64,000 nt of DNA, from positions 3,658,001 through 3,722,000 of the forward strand of contig NZ_CP108055.1 of the NCBI RefSeq assembly GCF_036174265.1, written 5' to 3'. Position 1 is the stretch's first letter, and each line of letters opens with the position of its first letter. The DNA comes from Streptomyces sp. NBC_00285 (GTDB taxonomy: Bacteria > Actinomycetota > Actinomycetes > Streptomycetales > Streptomycetaceae). Of this stretch, positions 43,647 through 54,982 are shown piece by piece. The translations under genes were made by a program, and so were the position numbers. The notes beneath the pieces were generated by a model. The model was given only the letters and a program-made list of their open reading frames with translations, made no database searches and had not been told where the DNA came from.

Positions 43647-43702
43647 CGGTGGAGCGGATCAGCCCCCGGGCAGCTAATAATTCACCCATACGTGGCTCAA
43701 TC

Positions 43703-44200
43703 ATGCCAGATCGTGATGCTCTGATTACGATCAGTGGCATGCCGCAGGAATACGTCGGCTGCGCATCGGCGCGCAGGCCGACTCTCGTCCTCCTCCTGGG
43801 TGTGGCCATGACCCTCATGGCGCACCTGGTGGCATGCGGCGTGCACGCCACGGAGGACCATCGGCCCGCGGTGACGGCCTCGACGGAGAGGGGGCAGCAC
43901 GGCGTCGACGCCCTCCCCCTTGCCGCTGCCGATCTGGCATGCTCAGCGACCGACGCGGGCGACGGGAATCCGGATCACGACGTGCTGTGCTGCGGCCCGG
44001 CCCACGTACTCGCGTATCTGCCCGCGCCCATCGGGGCGATGCTCCTGGCACTCCTGCTCCTCGTTCTCCTCCCCTTGCGTCACCGCTCGCAGGAGGCGAC
44101 GGCGTCCGGCACACCGCCAGGGCCCGAGGAAACACCCGAGGCGCGGCGGATCCTCACCGGGTCCAGCCTTCTGCGCATCGTCTGCGTCAGCCGTACCTGA
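43703..44200 (+). CDS. Cys/His-containing membrane protein, unknown function
   Basis: The start is ATG 43703 (165 aa) or ATG 43739 (153 aa), neither with a good ribosome site. A helix (about 26-45, LVLLLGVAMTLMAHLVACGVH) and a second helix (about 105-130) flank an exported loop with HATEDH, DLACSATD and DHDVLCCGPAH. The layout of one early helix followed by Cys/His loops is like the small protein in the multicopper oxidase operon, so a metal-related role is possible. It lies behind an exact palindrome site. Confidence 0.6.
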   Translation: MPDRDALITISGMPQEYVGCASARRPTLVLLLGVAMTLMAHLVACGVHATEDHRPAVTASTERGQHGVDALPLAAADLACSATDAGDGNPDHDVLCCGPAHVLAYLPAPIGAMLLALLLLVLLPLRHRSQEATASGTPPGPEETPEARRILTGSSLLRIVCVSRT

Positions 44201-44310
44201 CCGTGCCTGCCCGACGGTTCACACCGTGACACCGGGCCTTCCGGCACGCCTCCCCACGTACGGCACTGACGCGCGGCCCCTACAGCAGGCAGGCCGCGGA
44301 AGGACCATTC

Positions 44311-45441
44311 ATGACCACGGCTCTGCGCAGCATCTCCCCCCGCGACATCTCCTCCTTCCTCTCCGCGCACGAACTCCCCGAACCGGTCGGCGCGGCGCGC
44401 CGGTCGCCGGCCGGCATGGTCGGTAACACCCCTGTCCTGTGGGTGGGGGAACCCTTCAACCCTCCGGGGCACGGCTTCTGGGCGAAACTGGAGGGCTTCA
44501 ACCCCGGCGGTATCAAGGACCGCCCGGGCCTCCACATGGTCGCCGCCGCCCGCAAACGCGGCGACCTGGCGCCCGGCGCGCCCGTCATCGAGTCCACCAG
44601 CGGCACCCTCGGCCTCGGCCTCGCCCTGGCCGGCATCACCTACGGCCACCCGGTCACCCTGGTCACCGACCCCGGGATGGAACCCCTGATGGTGCATCAA
44701 CTGCGGGCCCTCGGAGCGCACCTCGACGTCGTCACCGAACCCCACCCTGACGGCGGCTGGCAGGAGGCACGCCGGCAGCGGGTACGCGAACTCCTCGCTC
44801 GCACGCCGTCGGCCTGGTGCCCGGACCAGTACAACAACCCCGACAACGTTGCCGCGTACGCCCCGCTCGCCCTCGAACTGATGGTCCAGCTGGGTCGGAT
44901 CGACGTCCTGGTGGCAGCGGTCGGCACCGGCGGCCACTCGGCCGGCATCGCCAGCACTCTGCGCACCTTCAACCCGGAACTGAAAGTCGTCGGCGTCGAC
45001 TCGGTGAACTCCACCGTCTTCGGGCAGCCCGCCGGACCGCGCCTCATGCGGGGCCTGGGCAGCAGCATCCACCCCGGCAACGTCGACCACGCGGCCTTCG
45101 ACGAGGTCCACTGGGTAGCCCCGGGCGAGGCCGTATGGACCTGCCGCCAGCTGGCCCGCGGCCACTACACCAGCGGCGGCTGGAGCGTGGGCGCAGTCGC
45201 CCTCGTTGCGAACTGGCTGGCTCGCACCGAACCAGAGCACACGCGGATCGCGGCGATCTTCCCCGACGGCGTGCACCGCTACTGGAACACGGTCTACAGC
45301 GACGAGTACTGCCGCACGCACAACCTCCTGCGCAGCTTCCCGGCCTCCGACCCGGACGAGATCGCCGATCCTGGGGAACGGACGGTCGCACGCTGGACCC
45401 GCTGCACCCACGTCACCCTGCCGCAGGGAGCCGTGCGATGA
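44311..45441 (+). CDS. Cysteine synthase-family PLP enzyme
   Basis: The protein is 376 residues. The PLP Lys is in [14 protein letters not shown] and the phosphate-binding loop is [27 protein letters not shown] is the second Gly-rich loop. The fold is that of O-acetylserine sulfhydrylase and cystathionine beta-synthase. The ATCATG context has GGAAGGACC upstream. It is coupled to an MFS transporter by an ATGA overlap. The pair could make and export, or import and process, a cysteine-like thiol, useful next to copper genes, but this is inference. Confidence 0.9.
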   Translation: MTTALRSISPRDISSFLSAHELPEPVGAARRSPAGMVGNTPVLWVGEPFNPPGHGFWAKLEGFNPGGIKDRPGLHMVAAARKRGDLAPGAPVIESTSGTLGLGLALAGITYGHPVTLVTDPGMEPLMVHQLRALGAHLDVVTEPHPDGGWQEARRQRVRELLARTPSAWCPDQYNNPDNVAAYAPLALELMVQLGRIDVLVAAVGTGGHSAGIASTLRTFNPELKVVGVDSVNSTVFGQPAGPRLMRGLGSSIHPGNVDHAAFDEVHWVAPGEAVWTCRQLARGHYTSGGWSVGAVALVANWLARTEPEHTRIAAIFPDGVHRYWNTVYSDEYCRTHNLLRSFPASDPDEIADPGERTVARWTRCTHVTLPQGAVR

Positions 45442-46721
45442 AGCCCAAGTCCCTTGCCGCACAGTTCCGTTCGTTCAACGGGTGCGTCCGGCTGCTGATG
45501 GTCCAACAGTTCACCATCAACACCGCCTTCTACATGCTCATGCCCTACCTGGCGGTGCACCTGGCGGACGGCCTGGGCATGGCCGCCTGGGCGGTCGGAC
45601 TTGTGCTGGGGGTACGCAACTTCACCCAGCAGGGCATGTTCCTGGTGGGCGGCACGCTCGCCGACCGGCTGGGCTACAAGCCGGTGATCGTGGCCGGGTG
45701 CGTACTGCGTACCGTCGGCTTCGGCCTCCTCGGGTTCGTCGACTCGCTGCCCGCGCTCGCCTTGGCCTCGGCGGCGACCGGGTTCGCGGGGGCGCTTTTC
45801 AATCCGGCCGTGCGCGCCTACCTCGCCCAGGAGGCGGGAGAGAGGCGGGTGGAGGCGTTCGCCGCCTTCAACGTCTTCTACCAGGCCGGGATGTTCGTCG
45901 GCCCCCTGATCGGACTCGCCCTGCTGGCAGCCGACTTCCGACTGGTGTGCGCCGTGGCCGCGGTGCTCTTCCTCGCGCTGACGGTCATGCAGGTGCGTAT
46001 CCTGCCGGCCCAAAAGACCGCCGAGGTGACCGAGTCCCGGGGGGTGATGGCTGACTGGCGTGTGGTCATCGCCAACCGGCCGTTTCTCCTCTTCTCCGGC
46101 GCGATGATCGGCTCATACGTGCTGTCCTTCCAGGTCTACCTCGCGCTGCCGCTTCAGGCGCATCGCGCCTTTCCGGGCAGCGGTGACGCGGTGACCACGG
46201 CCCTGTTCGCGGTGTCTGCGGCAGTGGCCGTGACCGGGCAGCTGAAGATCACCTCGTGGGCCCGTGCCCACTGGAGTTCCCAGCGTGCCATCGTCTACGG
46301 CATCACGCTCATGGGCGCCGCCTTTCTGCCACTGCTGTTCGGCACCGGAACGGTGGCTCCGGGCTCCGGTCCCCTCGGCTGGTTCGCGGCTCTGGCGTCC
46401 CTGTTCACGGCAGTGACGCTGCTCGGTCTGGGCACGGCCGTGGTCTACCCCTTCGAGATGGACACCGTCGTCTCGCTCGCCGGCGGACGGCTGGTCGCCA
46501 CGCACTACGGGCTCTACAACACCGTCTCCGGTCTCGGCATCACCCTGGGAAACCTGACCACGGGCGTGGTCTGGGACGCCGCCGACCGTATGGGCCGACC
46601 GGAGCTGACCTGGCTGGTGCTCGCGGCAACCGGCGCCGTGTGCGCTGGGTGCGTCGGTCTACTCGCCCGCTCGGGCCGCCTCACGGCCCGACCGGAGCCG
46701 GAGCTGACGACGGTGGCCTGA
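45438..46721 (+). CDS. MFS transporter
   Basis: The true start is ATG 45438, overlapping the cysteine-synthase stop (ATGA), giving 427 residues. There are twelve predicted helices and motif A as [15 protein letters not shown]. It resembles the MdtH/drug-efflux branch ([14 protein letters not shown]). The substrate is not predictable. Coupling suggests it moves the substrate or product of the PLP enzyme. Confidence 0.9.
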   Translation: MKPKSLAAQFRSFNGCVRLLMVQQFTINTAFYMLMPYLAVHLADGLGMAAWAVGLVLGVRNFTQQGMFLVGGTLADRLGYKPVIVAGCVLRTVGFGLLGFVDSLPALALASAATGFAGALFNPAVRAYLAQEAGERRVEAFAAFNVFYQAGMFVGPLIGLALLAADFRLVCAVAAVLFLALTVMQVRILPAQKTAEVTESRGVMADWRVVIANRPFLLFSGAMIGSYVLSFQVYLALPLQAHRAFPGSGDAVTTALFAVSAAVAVTGQLKITSWARAHWSSQRAIVYGITLMGAAFLPLLFGTGTVAPGSGPLGWFAALASLFTAVTLLGLGTAVVYPFEMDTVVSLAGGRLVATHYGLYNTVSGLGITLGNLTTGVVWDAADRMGRPELTWLVLAATGAVCAGCVGLLARSGRLTARPEPELTTVA

Positions 46722-46886
46722 GAGCATCCGGGAACGCATGATCGCGCCGCGCCCAAACTGGGCCTGCGGTTGATTGACGCCGCGGTGCGGGATGGCGTTC
46801 CCGGATTGCCCACGCCCGTCGGATCGGCTGCGCGGTGCTGGAAGGCCAGCCGCCGGAGCTCATCGAATCCGAGGCCTGTGAACAAC

Positions 46887-46929
46887 AGGAGGAGGCCTGG
46901 GCAGCGGCCCGCCCTCTCGCCCTCCTCCT
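46887..46929 (+). terminator. Possible terminator after the MFS gene
   Basis: AGGAGGAGG (46887-46895) pairs with CCTCCTCCT (46921-46929) across a G+C-rich loop that can fold further. It is 166 bases past the MFS stop. The intervening bases hold no recognisable gene, only a short frame with PKLGLRLIDAAVRDGVPG that I cannot assign. Confidence 0.35.
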
Positions 46930-46952
46930 TGCCGTCGCAGATCACTCTGCTA

Positions 46953-46965
46953 CTAAGTAGATAGA
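46953..46965. promoter_or_regulatory. Degenerate CTAA-N5-TTAG site before copZ
   Basis: CTAAGTAGATAGA: the left arm and spacer match the lgt/tlpA copies, the right arm is degenerate. The core CTACTAAGTAG is itself an 11-base palindrome. It lies 55 bases before the CsoR operator and 157 bases before copZ, so the copZA promoter region carries both signals. Confidence 0.5.
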
Positions 46966-47019
46966 GAGATACAAGGTTCGCTACACACGGGTCGCGTGGA
47001 CAGCATCACAGGTAGCGGA

Positions 47020-47036
47020 ATACCCCTAGGGGGTAT
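47020..47036. promoter_or_regulatory. CsoR-type operator before copZA
   Basis: ATACCCCTAGGGGGTAT matches the copper operator consensus and lies 86 bases before the copZ ATG. Confidence 0.88.
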
Positions 47037-47121
47037 AGTCTTGCCATCTGCCGAGAGGGACAGGGCAACCACCCACCTCCCTGCGAGCGACCCGACGCAT
47101 CCACACCCGGAGGAAGAAGCC

Positions 47122-47415
47122 ATGACCACCGAGACGAACTCCACCTCCTGCTGCGGCGGCGGTTCCTGCGGTTCCGACGCCACGGTCGACGTCCACGGCC
47201 TCGGCGTCACCACCGTCTACAAGGTGTCGGGCATGACCTGCGGCCACTGCGAGGGCGCCGTCTCCCAGGAGATCTCCGCCCTGGACGGGGTCAGCGCGGT
47301 CACGGCCGTCGCCAAGACCGGCGAGGTCGCCGTCACCTCTGCCGCTCCGCTCGACGAGGAGGCCGTCCGTGCCGCCGTCGACGAGGCCGGCTACGAGCTC
47401 GTCGGCCAGGCCTGA
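47122..47415 (+). CDS. copZ: Copper chaperone CopZ
   Basis: The start ATG 47122 has GGAGGAAG upstream, giving 97 residues. A heavy-metal-associated domain (about 32-97) carries the Cu(I) site GMTCGHC. A Cys-rich extension precedes it (TSCCGGGSCGS), so extra Cu(I) could be bound. The protein carries Cu(I) to CopA and can load CsoR. copA follows after 112 bases. Confidence 0.95.
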   Translation: MTTETNSTSCCGGGSCGSDATVDVHGLGVTTVYKVSGMTCGHCEGAVSQEISALDGVSAVTAVAKTGEVAVTSAAPLDEEAVRAAVDEAGYELVGQA

Positions 47416-47527
47416 CGACCCCTCCGGGGCACCTGGTCCCGGATACGCGAATTCCTCCCCGCGCCGGGATGTACCGCTCCGCTGATACGGACGCCGTACG
47501 TCCCGGCCTCCCCCTGGAGATACGTCC

Positions 47528-49807
<2,280 letters not shown>

Positions 49808-49827
49808 CCACGAGGTGCGTCGAATGC

Positions 49828-49862
49828 ACGGGAGGTACCCGGCTGAGTCGGGTACCTCCCGT
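49828..49862 (+). terminator. Terminator of copZA
   Basis: A perfect 14-bp stem (49828-49841 with 49849-49862) and a 7-base loop start 20 bases after the copA stop. There is no T-run, as is common in this genus. Confidence 0.85.
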
Positions 49863-49914
49863 CGCTGGTCGGCTGCAAGTCGCTCTGCCAAGGCGAGCTA
49901 ATCAACCTCCGGGC

Positions 49915-50061
49915 TGCCTTGCCTACTTCGCCTTCCCCGCGGGCGGCGCCAACCACAGCGACATGCAGCGGCCCCGCGAATACCTGTCCGCCCTATGCCG
50001 CGGCTGGAACGTGCAGCAGGTCGTGGGTATTGTCGCCGAGACACTGAAGGACCTCGTCGAC
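49915..50061 (+). pseudogene. HAD-IB hydrolase internal fragment
   Basis: The fragment reads AYFAFPAGGANHSDMQRP, then REYLSALCRGWNVQQVVGIV and AETLKDLVD. It matches, from memory, the internal part of Streptomyces HAD-IB family phosphatases (GGADHDQMERMREYLSALCRGWNVQQV). Neither the N-terminal DxD motif nor the C-terminal half is present. It is a gene scar next to an insertion-sequence remnant. Confidence 0.55.
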
Positions 50062-50177
50062 GGTCGGAGGGGATTGTGGACCGGAACGCAGGGAGCGACC
50101 TGGTACGTCCCTGCGGCCTAGTCGACCAGGCTCCCGGCCTAGCCGGCGGGCTTAGATGGGACAGACGGAAAAGTACG

Positions 50178-50312
50178 TCTGCCGCAGCCACTCAGCAAGG
50201 GCATGGCAGCATCTCGGTCCTGGATGTTCGCTGCGGTCACCGGCACCGCCAAGACTAGACCGAGACAGTCCGTGACCACGTGGCGTTTACAGCCGCCGTC
50301 TTCTTGCTTGCC
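50178..50312 (-). pseudogene. IS5-type transposase remnant
   Basis: On the minus strand the frame reads KRHVVTDCLGLVLAVPVTAA followed by NIQDRDAAMPLL, the conserved core around the second catalytic Asp of IS5-family transposases. The rest of the gene and both ends are missing. Together with the HAD fragment it marks a deletion or insertion scar between copA and the methyltransferase. The remainder of 49863-50389 has no gene. Confidence 0.65.
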
Positions 50313-50389
50313 GTCCCAGCCCGACGTCGAGCGTGGGATGACGGAACCCTGCCGAGGTCAGAAGCGGTCCGTGGTCGGCGGTCTGAGGG

Positions 50390-51139
50390 TCAAGCTCCCT
50401 TCCCGAAGACAAGCACCTCAGTGGAGGCGACGCCCATGGGAGCCAGGAAGCTGGCCTCCAGGCTGCAGCCGAGGGCCGCAAAGAGCTCCACGCATGTCCG
50501 GCGAGGCATGGCGGCTGGGTAGGAGTCGTGCCCCGCGCCGCCCTGCGCCGCCCAGGCGCGCATTGTGGCCGGGTCCAGGCAGGTCTCTGTCATTACGTCG
50601 AAGACTATCCGGCCACCGGGTCGCGTGACACGCACCATCTCGAAGAAGTAGCGGGAGGCTGTGAGAAAGGTCAGAGTATTGAAGACCTTATGAGCCTGAA
50701 CGAGGTCGATGCTGTCGTCGGGTGTCGGGGCGAGAGTGCATCCTCCGACCGGCTGGGCGACCACGCTGAATGTGTCCACTAGATAATCGGCCCAGGGTGC
50801 TGCAGTCTCGTAGATCTCGTAACGTCCCGGCGAACACTCCTTCAGCGTCTTCTCCAGGTATCGTCCGGACCCGGGGCCGATCTCCAAAACCGTGTTCGGG
50901 TCGGCGGCGAAGACCCCGAGAGCGCGTAGTTCATCGATGGTGGACTGGGTGGCGCCAGGCGTCCCGTTCATGACCTCGTCGATGTAGTCGCCAACCGACA
51001 GACCGGCCGCCCGCGCAGCCCGCATCGTCGCCTCGAACGGGATGAAATCGTCCACTCCACCCCGATTGTTGGTGCTGCGCACGATGTCGAATCCGGCACG
51101 CCCCAAGAGCCGCTTGACCCCCGACTTCAACACTGACAT
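50390..51139 (-). CDS. SAM-dependent methyltransferase
   Basis: The ATG at 51139 is preceded by AGGAAGAGG, giving 249 residues. Motif I is VLEIGPGSGRYLEKTL, then YEIYETAAPWADYL, DSIDLVQAHKVFNTL and the post-motif region VTRPGGRIVFDVMTE. The N-terminus (KSGVKRLLGRAGFDIVRS) is like the SAM enzymes found with glycan or wall genes, for example FkbM or phosphoglycolipid types. The substrate is unknown. The stretch 51140-51603 has no supported gene. Confidence 0.85.
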   Translation of the reverse strand: MSVLKSGVKRLLGRAGFDIVRSTNNRGGVDDFIPFEATMRAARAAGLSVGDYIDEVMNGTPGATQSTIDELRALGVFAADPNTVLEIGPGSGRYLEKTLKECSPGRYEIYETAAPWADYLVDTFSVVAQPVGGCTLAPTPDDSIDLVQAHKVFNTLTFLTASRYFFEMVRVTRPGGRIVFDVMTETCLDPATMRAWAAQGGAGHDSYPAAMPRRTCVELFAALGCSLEASFLAPMGVASTEVLVFGKGA

Positions 51140-51603
51140 TCCTCTTCCTGCTGCCCCCATCAGGCAGGCTTGGCATAGTCGTCCGCGTACGCAATGGTGC
51201 GCGAGTTCGGGAGGGCTGGCACTGGATGTCTCCCCTGCCGAAGTGCCGGAGTATGCGTGCACGGGCAGGCTCCTTGGAGGACGTGTCCATGCCTCCCCTG
51301 CCCGTGCGCGCGGTTGGTGGGACTACCTCGGGTCGGAGTTGACCGCCTACTGCCTCACCAGTCGACGCTCCGCTCGCGGCAGCCGCCCTGACGCCGCGCT
51401 GCTGCGGGCCCGCCGCTACCAGAACCCGGCGGCGGACGACGCAGCAGCGCGGCTCGATGGGGGCACGTCCCATCCTTTTCACACCCCGAAATACTAACCT
51501 GCTTAATTGGTTCGTGCATCCCTGTTCGCCCCAGCCCCAACCCTTGCCCGCCGGTCACGTCACTCAGCGGGCGCGGGCACGAGGCGGCCGACGCCGCCCA
51601 ACC

Positions 51604-52002
51604 GCAGCGTCGGCCCGAGTTGATGCAGTTGACCGCCTGCTGCATGAGCTGGTCACTCATGACGTTGATGAACTCGGCGTGGTCGGTGACCGGTACGTAC
51701 TGCCGGCCGGGGAAGGAGTCCACGGCGAACTTGTACCGGTTCGGCGGGGTGAAGGTCAGCCGCTCAGTCAGCCGCGATACGGCTTGGAAGCCGTTCGGAC
51801 AGGCGCCGGTGTTCGGATCGGCGTTCACGATATGCGAGCGGTGGTCGGCGCTGTCGATGTTCCTGCCGTCCCCGCAACCGGAGAAGGCGAAGCTGCGGAC
51901 GACCTTGCCGCCGGTCGGACAGATCGAGCACTCGTCCTTCACCTGAACCTTGCTCTCGAAACCGGCGCAGGACCAGTGGTACACCAAGCCCCAACTCGAC
52001 AT
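51604..52002 (-). pseudogene. DUF1996 C-terminal remnant joined to csoR
   Basis: From an ATG that overlaps the csoR stop (TGATG), 133 codons encode the end of a DUF1996 protein: CPNGFQAVSRLTERLTF, FAVDSFPGRQYVPVTDHAEF, then INVMSDQL and AVNCINSGRRC. Full-length members are secreted proteins of more than 300 residues with a signal peptide, both missing here. The frame continues to 51355 without family resemblance. A deletion seems to have fused the tail to csoR. It could still be translated, but without export it is unlikely to function. Confidence 0.6.
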
Positions 52003-52322
52003 CACGTGCGCAGCAGGCGCGCGATGGCCTTCGAAGCCTCGGTGACCTTTTCCTGAGCCACGTCGCCTCCGGCCACCATGGCCTCGCGCACACAATGATC
52101 CAGATGTTTCTCCAGCAGCTCCATGGCCACCGCCTGGAGGCCCTTGGTGGTCGCCGCGACCTGGGTGAGTACGTCGATGCAGTATTGATCTTCCTGCACA
52201 AGGCGCTGCAGGCCACGTACCTGACCCTCGATGCGACGGAGCCGCTTGAGGACGGCTTCCTTGTCGTCGTGATATCCCGGCGGCGCCTGCTCGGCTTCGG
52301 TTTGCTGCTGCAGTTGCTCCAT
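52002..52322 (-). CDS. csoR: CsoR-family Cu(I)-sensing repressor
   Basis: The protein is 106 residues from ATG 52322. The all-helical fold has RLRRIEGQVRGLQRLV and the Cu(I) ligands Cys (EDQYCIDVLTQ), His and Cys (EKHLDHC), the C-H-C set that defines CsoR. It binds GC-rich palindromes and leaves DNA on Cu(I) binding. The window holds four matching operators, including one over its own start codon. It presumably controls copZA, the multicopper oxidase operon and the 476-aa membrane protein. Confidence 0.94.
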   Translation of the reverse strand: MEQLQQQTEAEQAPPGYHDDKEAVLKRLRRIEGQVRGLQRLVQEDQYCIDVLTQVAATTKGLQAVAMELLEKHLDHCVREAMVAGGDVAQEKVTEASKAIARLLRT

Positions 52323-52337
52323 ACCCCCCAAGGGTAT
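52321..52337. promoter_or_regulatory. CsoR-type operator overlapping the csoR start codon
   Basis: ATACCCCCCAAGGGTAT is an imperfect copper operator that includes two bases of the csoR ATG on the minus strand. It probably mediates autoregulation. The overlap implies a leaderless or very short-leader transcript, or a start codon different from the one chosen. Confidence 0.78.
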
Positions 52338-52543
52338 TACCTCGCAGCGCCGAAAGGAAGTAAACGCATCTCCGCACTGGAGGCGACAGTCCGCACGTCG
52401 CGAAGGTCGACCGAACATAACGCCGACCCCGAGATGGTGGCCACCCCAGCCAACAGCAGACGATCACTCCGCCGACATCACACCATCCTGCCAAGTCCCG
52501 GCAAAATAAGGTCTTGTTATGGGCTTTTCGATTAAAGAAACCA

Positions 52544-52556
52544 CTAAGTACCTTCG
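52544..52556. promoter_or_regulatory. Degenerate CTAA-N5-TTCG site before the LVIVD protein
   Basis: CTAA, five bases, then TTCG (one change from TTAG) in an AT-rich pocket, 76 bases before the start of the secreted LVIVD protein. It is a weak member of the motif family. Confidence 0.35.
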
Positions 52557-52631
52557 CAATGCCGGCCAGTTGGTGACCGGCATCACCTCGTTATGGGCCG
52601 GTGAACTCCGGCCGCACGAGTGGAGGCAAGC

Positions 52632-54491
52632 ATGCGCAGAGCCCACAGACGGACCGGCGTGGGCATGTTCGCGGCGGCTCTCTTCGCCACGACCGCTCTC
52701 GCCGGTTCCGCACAAGCACATGACGGCGTCTCGGCATCCGACGGCGCCATCGACAACGCCGCAGCCACCCACGGCCACGACCAGCACGGCGGCAGCGGAG
52801 GACACCTGCCGGCCACTCAGAAAAACGTCCGCCTGGTCAGCAAACTCAAGCTGAGCAACGTCGTAGAGGGGAAGATCGCCGACGTAGGCGTTTTCAAGGG
52901 CTTCGCCTACCTCGCCTCCTGGGGCGGCGTCGGCTGCGACAACACCGGCGTGCACGTCGTCGACATCCGCAAGCCCAGCAAGCCCAAGGAGGTCGGCTTC
53001 ATCCCGGCCCCGGCGGGCAGTGCCCCCGGTGAGGGCATCCAGACAATGCACCTGTCCACGCCGTCCTTCAACGGTGACGTACTCGTCAGCAACAACGAGA
53101 TCTGCGGCGACGCCGGCGTCGGAGGCATGAACATCTACGACGTCACCGATCCCACCAAGCCCAAGACGCTCGCCGAGGGCGTCGGCGACTTCACCCTCAA
53201 CGGCGAGCCGACGGAGATCGCCCGCCAGATCCACAGCGTGTTCGCGTGGGACGCGGGGCGCAAGGCGTACGCCGTGCTCGTCGACAACGAAGAGGGCACC
53301 GACGTCGACATCATGGACATCACCGACCCGTCCAAGCCGCAACTCGTCGCCGAGTACGACCTCGCCGAGACCTTCCCGCAGATCGTCCAGGCGGCCCCGG
53401 AAAACCTCACCGAGATCTTCCTGCACGACATGGTCGTCAAGAACATCCACGGCCGCCAGGTCATGCTGGCCTCGTACTGGGACGCCGGCTATGTCGCGCT
53501 CGACGTGACCGACCCCAAGAACATCAAGTACATCGGCGACACCGACTTCACCAATCCCGACCCCGAAGGCGCCAAGAGGGGACGGACCGTGGCGCCGGAA
53601 GGCAACGGCCACGAGGCGGAGTTCACCCTCGACAACCGGTATGTGATCGGCGCCGACGAGGACTTCGGACCGTACGCGCTGTCGGCTCGCAACCTCGACG
53701 ACGACACCACCATCACCGCCGGTCAGGGCATCCCCCTGGAGGCGGGCAAGACCATCACCGGCGGCTCGGTCTACGTCGGCCTGGCGTGCGACGGCGGCCC
53801 CGCCGTCCCCGCGGGCGACCCGACAACGGTCGACATCGCGGTCGTGGAGCGCGGCACGTGCACCTTCACCGAGAAGGTCGCCAACGTCGAGGCCTCGGGT
53901 GGCTACGACGCCGTGCTCGTCTTCAACCGCACTGGCTCGGACGCCTGCGACGCGCAAAGCGGCATGAGCGTCGAGGGCACCATACCGACCTTCGGCGTCG
54001 CCCCGCGAAGCCAGGGCTTCGCCGTCTTCAACCAGCCCTACAGCAGCGAGGATTGCCTCGCCGGCACCGGCCCAGCGACCCTTCCGGTGGACATCGGTAC
54101 GAAGGGCGACCGGCTCACCTTCTCCTCGCACTTCGACGGCTGGGGCTACGCGCACCTCTTCCGCAACAAGAGCGGCAAGATGACCGAGTTGGACACCTAC
54201 GCCATCCCGGAGGGCCAAGATCCTGCGTACGCCACCGGCTTCGGCGACCTGACGGTCCACGAGGTGGCAACTTCCGGCGTCCGCCCCGACCTGGCGTACT
54301 TCGCCTACTACGCGGGCGGTTTCCGAGTCACGAAGATCAAGAACCACAAGCTCGTCGAGGTCGGCCGCTTCATCGACGAGGGCGGCAACAACTTCTGGGG
54401 CGTACAGACCTTCAACTCCTCCGGAAAGGAGTACGTGGCGGCGTCCGACCGCGACTTCGGGCTCTACATCTTCGAGTACACCGGTCGCTGA
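52632..54491 (+). CDS. Secreted LVIVD-repeat protein with PA-like insert
   Basis: The ATG at 52632 has GGAGG eight bases upstream. A GTG at 52620 would bury it. The protein has 619 residues: a signal peptide ending SAQAHD, a His-rich mature start (HGHDQHGGSGGH), LVIVD repeats (VHVVDIRKPSKPKEVGFI, MNIYDVTDPTKPKTL, VDIMDITDPSKPQLV, VALDVTDPKNIKYIG) that form a propeller, and a PA-like segment (about 375-460, VVERGTCTFTEKV). It is probably extracellular. The function is unknown. The N-terminal His cluster and position next to csoR fit metal binding. Confidence 0.85.
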   Translation: MRRAHRRTGVGMFAAALFATTALAGSAQAHDGVSASDGAIDNAAATHGHDQHGGSGGHLPATQKNVRLVSKLKLSNVVEGKIADVGVFKGFAYLASWGGVGCDNTGVHVVDIRKPSKPKEVGFIPAPAGSAPGEGIQTMHLSTPSFNGDVLVSNNEICGDAGVGGMNIYDVTDPTKPKTLAEGVGDFTLNGEPTEIARQIHSVFAWDAGRKAYAVLVDNEEGTDVDIMDITDPSKPQLVAEYDLAETFPQIVQAAPENLTEIFLHDMVVKNIHGRQVMLASYWDAGYVALDVTDPKNIKYIGDTDFTNPDPEGAKRGRTVAPEGNGHEAEFTLDNRYVIGADEDFGPYALSARNLDDDTTITAGQGIPLEAGKTITGGSVYVGLACDGGPAVPAGDPTTVDIAVVERGTCTFTEKVANVEASGGYDAVLVFNRTGSDACDAQSGMSVEGTIPTFGVAPRSQGFAVFNQPYSSEDCLAGTGPATLPVDIGTKGDRLTFSSHFDGWGYAHLFRNKSGKMTELDTYAIPEGQDPAYATGFGDLTVHEVATSGVRPDLAYFAYYAGGFRVTKIKNHKLVEVGRFIDEGGNNFWGVQTFNSSGKEYVAASDRDFGLYIFEYTGR

Positions 54492-54507
54492 GGTGAGTTG
54501 ATCTGAA

Positions 54508-54555
54508 CGCGGCGGGGTCCCGTACGACACCGGAGTAAACGGGGACCTCGCCGCG
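54508..54555 (+). terminator. Terminator after the LVIVD gene
   Basis: Arms 54508-54523 and 54539-54555 pair over 16 positions with one wobble and one bulge, loop 15 bases, 16 bases past the stop. The following bases to 54982 contain no gene I can support. Confidence 0.75.
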
Positions 54556-54982
54556 ACACCGGGACCGTGTGCGACCATCATCCCGACAACACCCGTGTCC
54601 TCCCAGGGCAGTCACCGGCCACGACGGGCCGCAGCTTCAGACACAAGCCCAACACTCGCTTGAAGAGGACCACTTCACCTGCCCGGATTCCGCACACGGA
54701 CCGGCAGGGGTGGCTCGAACAAATCGACGACAGCTCTCGGATTCGCCGAGCGACTACTCAATGCGAGGAGATGGGAAGTCGGCGGAAGCTTCTCGCCCTT
54801 CGGCTCTTGTGGCCGGTCATCGCCCCCGGGCGCCGGTGTCGCCGTCCGGGCTGACCAGGTCGTCGTAGCAGGCAGGCGGTGATCCACGAGCTGCGGGCTG
54901 GGCGAGCGGTGGAGGTCCACAGCAGCCTTCCCTTTACGCCGGTCAGACCCATGTCGAACTACCCCAGCCAACGACGCGACCA

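Noticed and set aside
51042..51497. A 151-residue plus-strand protein upstream of the DUF1996 remnant
   Set aside because: It starts antisense to the methyltransferase N-terminus, has no ribosome site and no recognisable domain.
54556..54982. Short frames after the LVIVD terminator
   Set aside because: Several frames of 60-100 codons exist on both strands, none with a ribosome site, codon bias or family motif.
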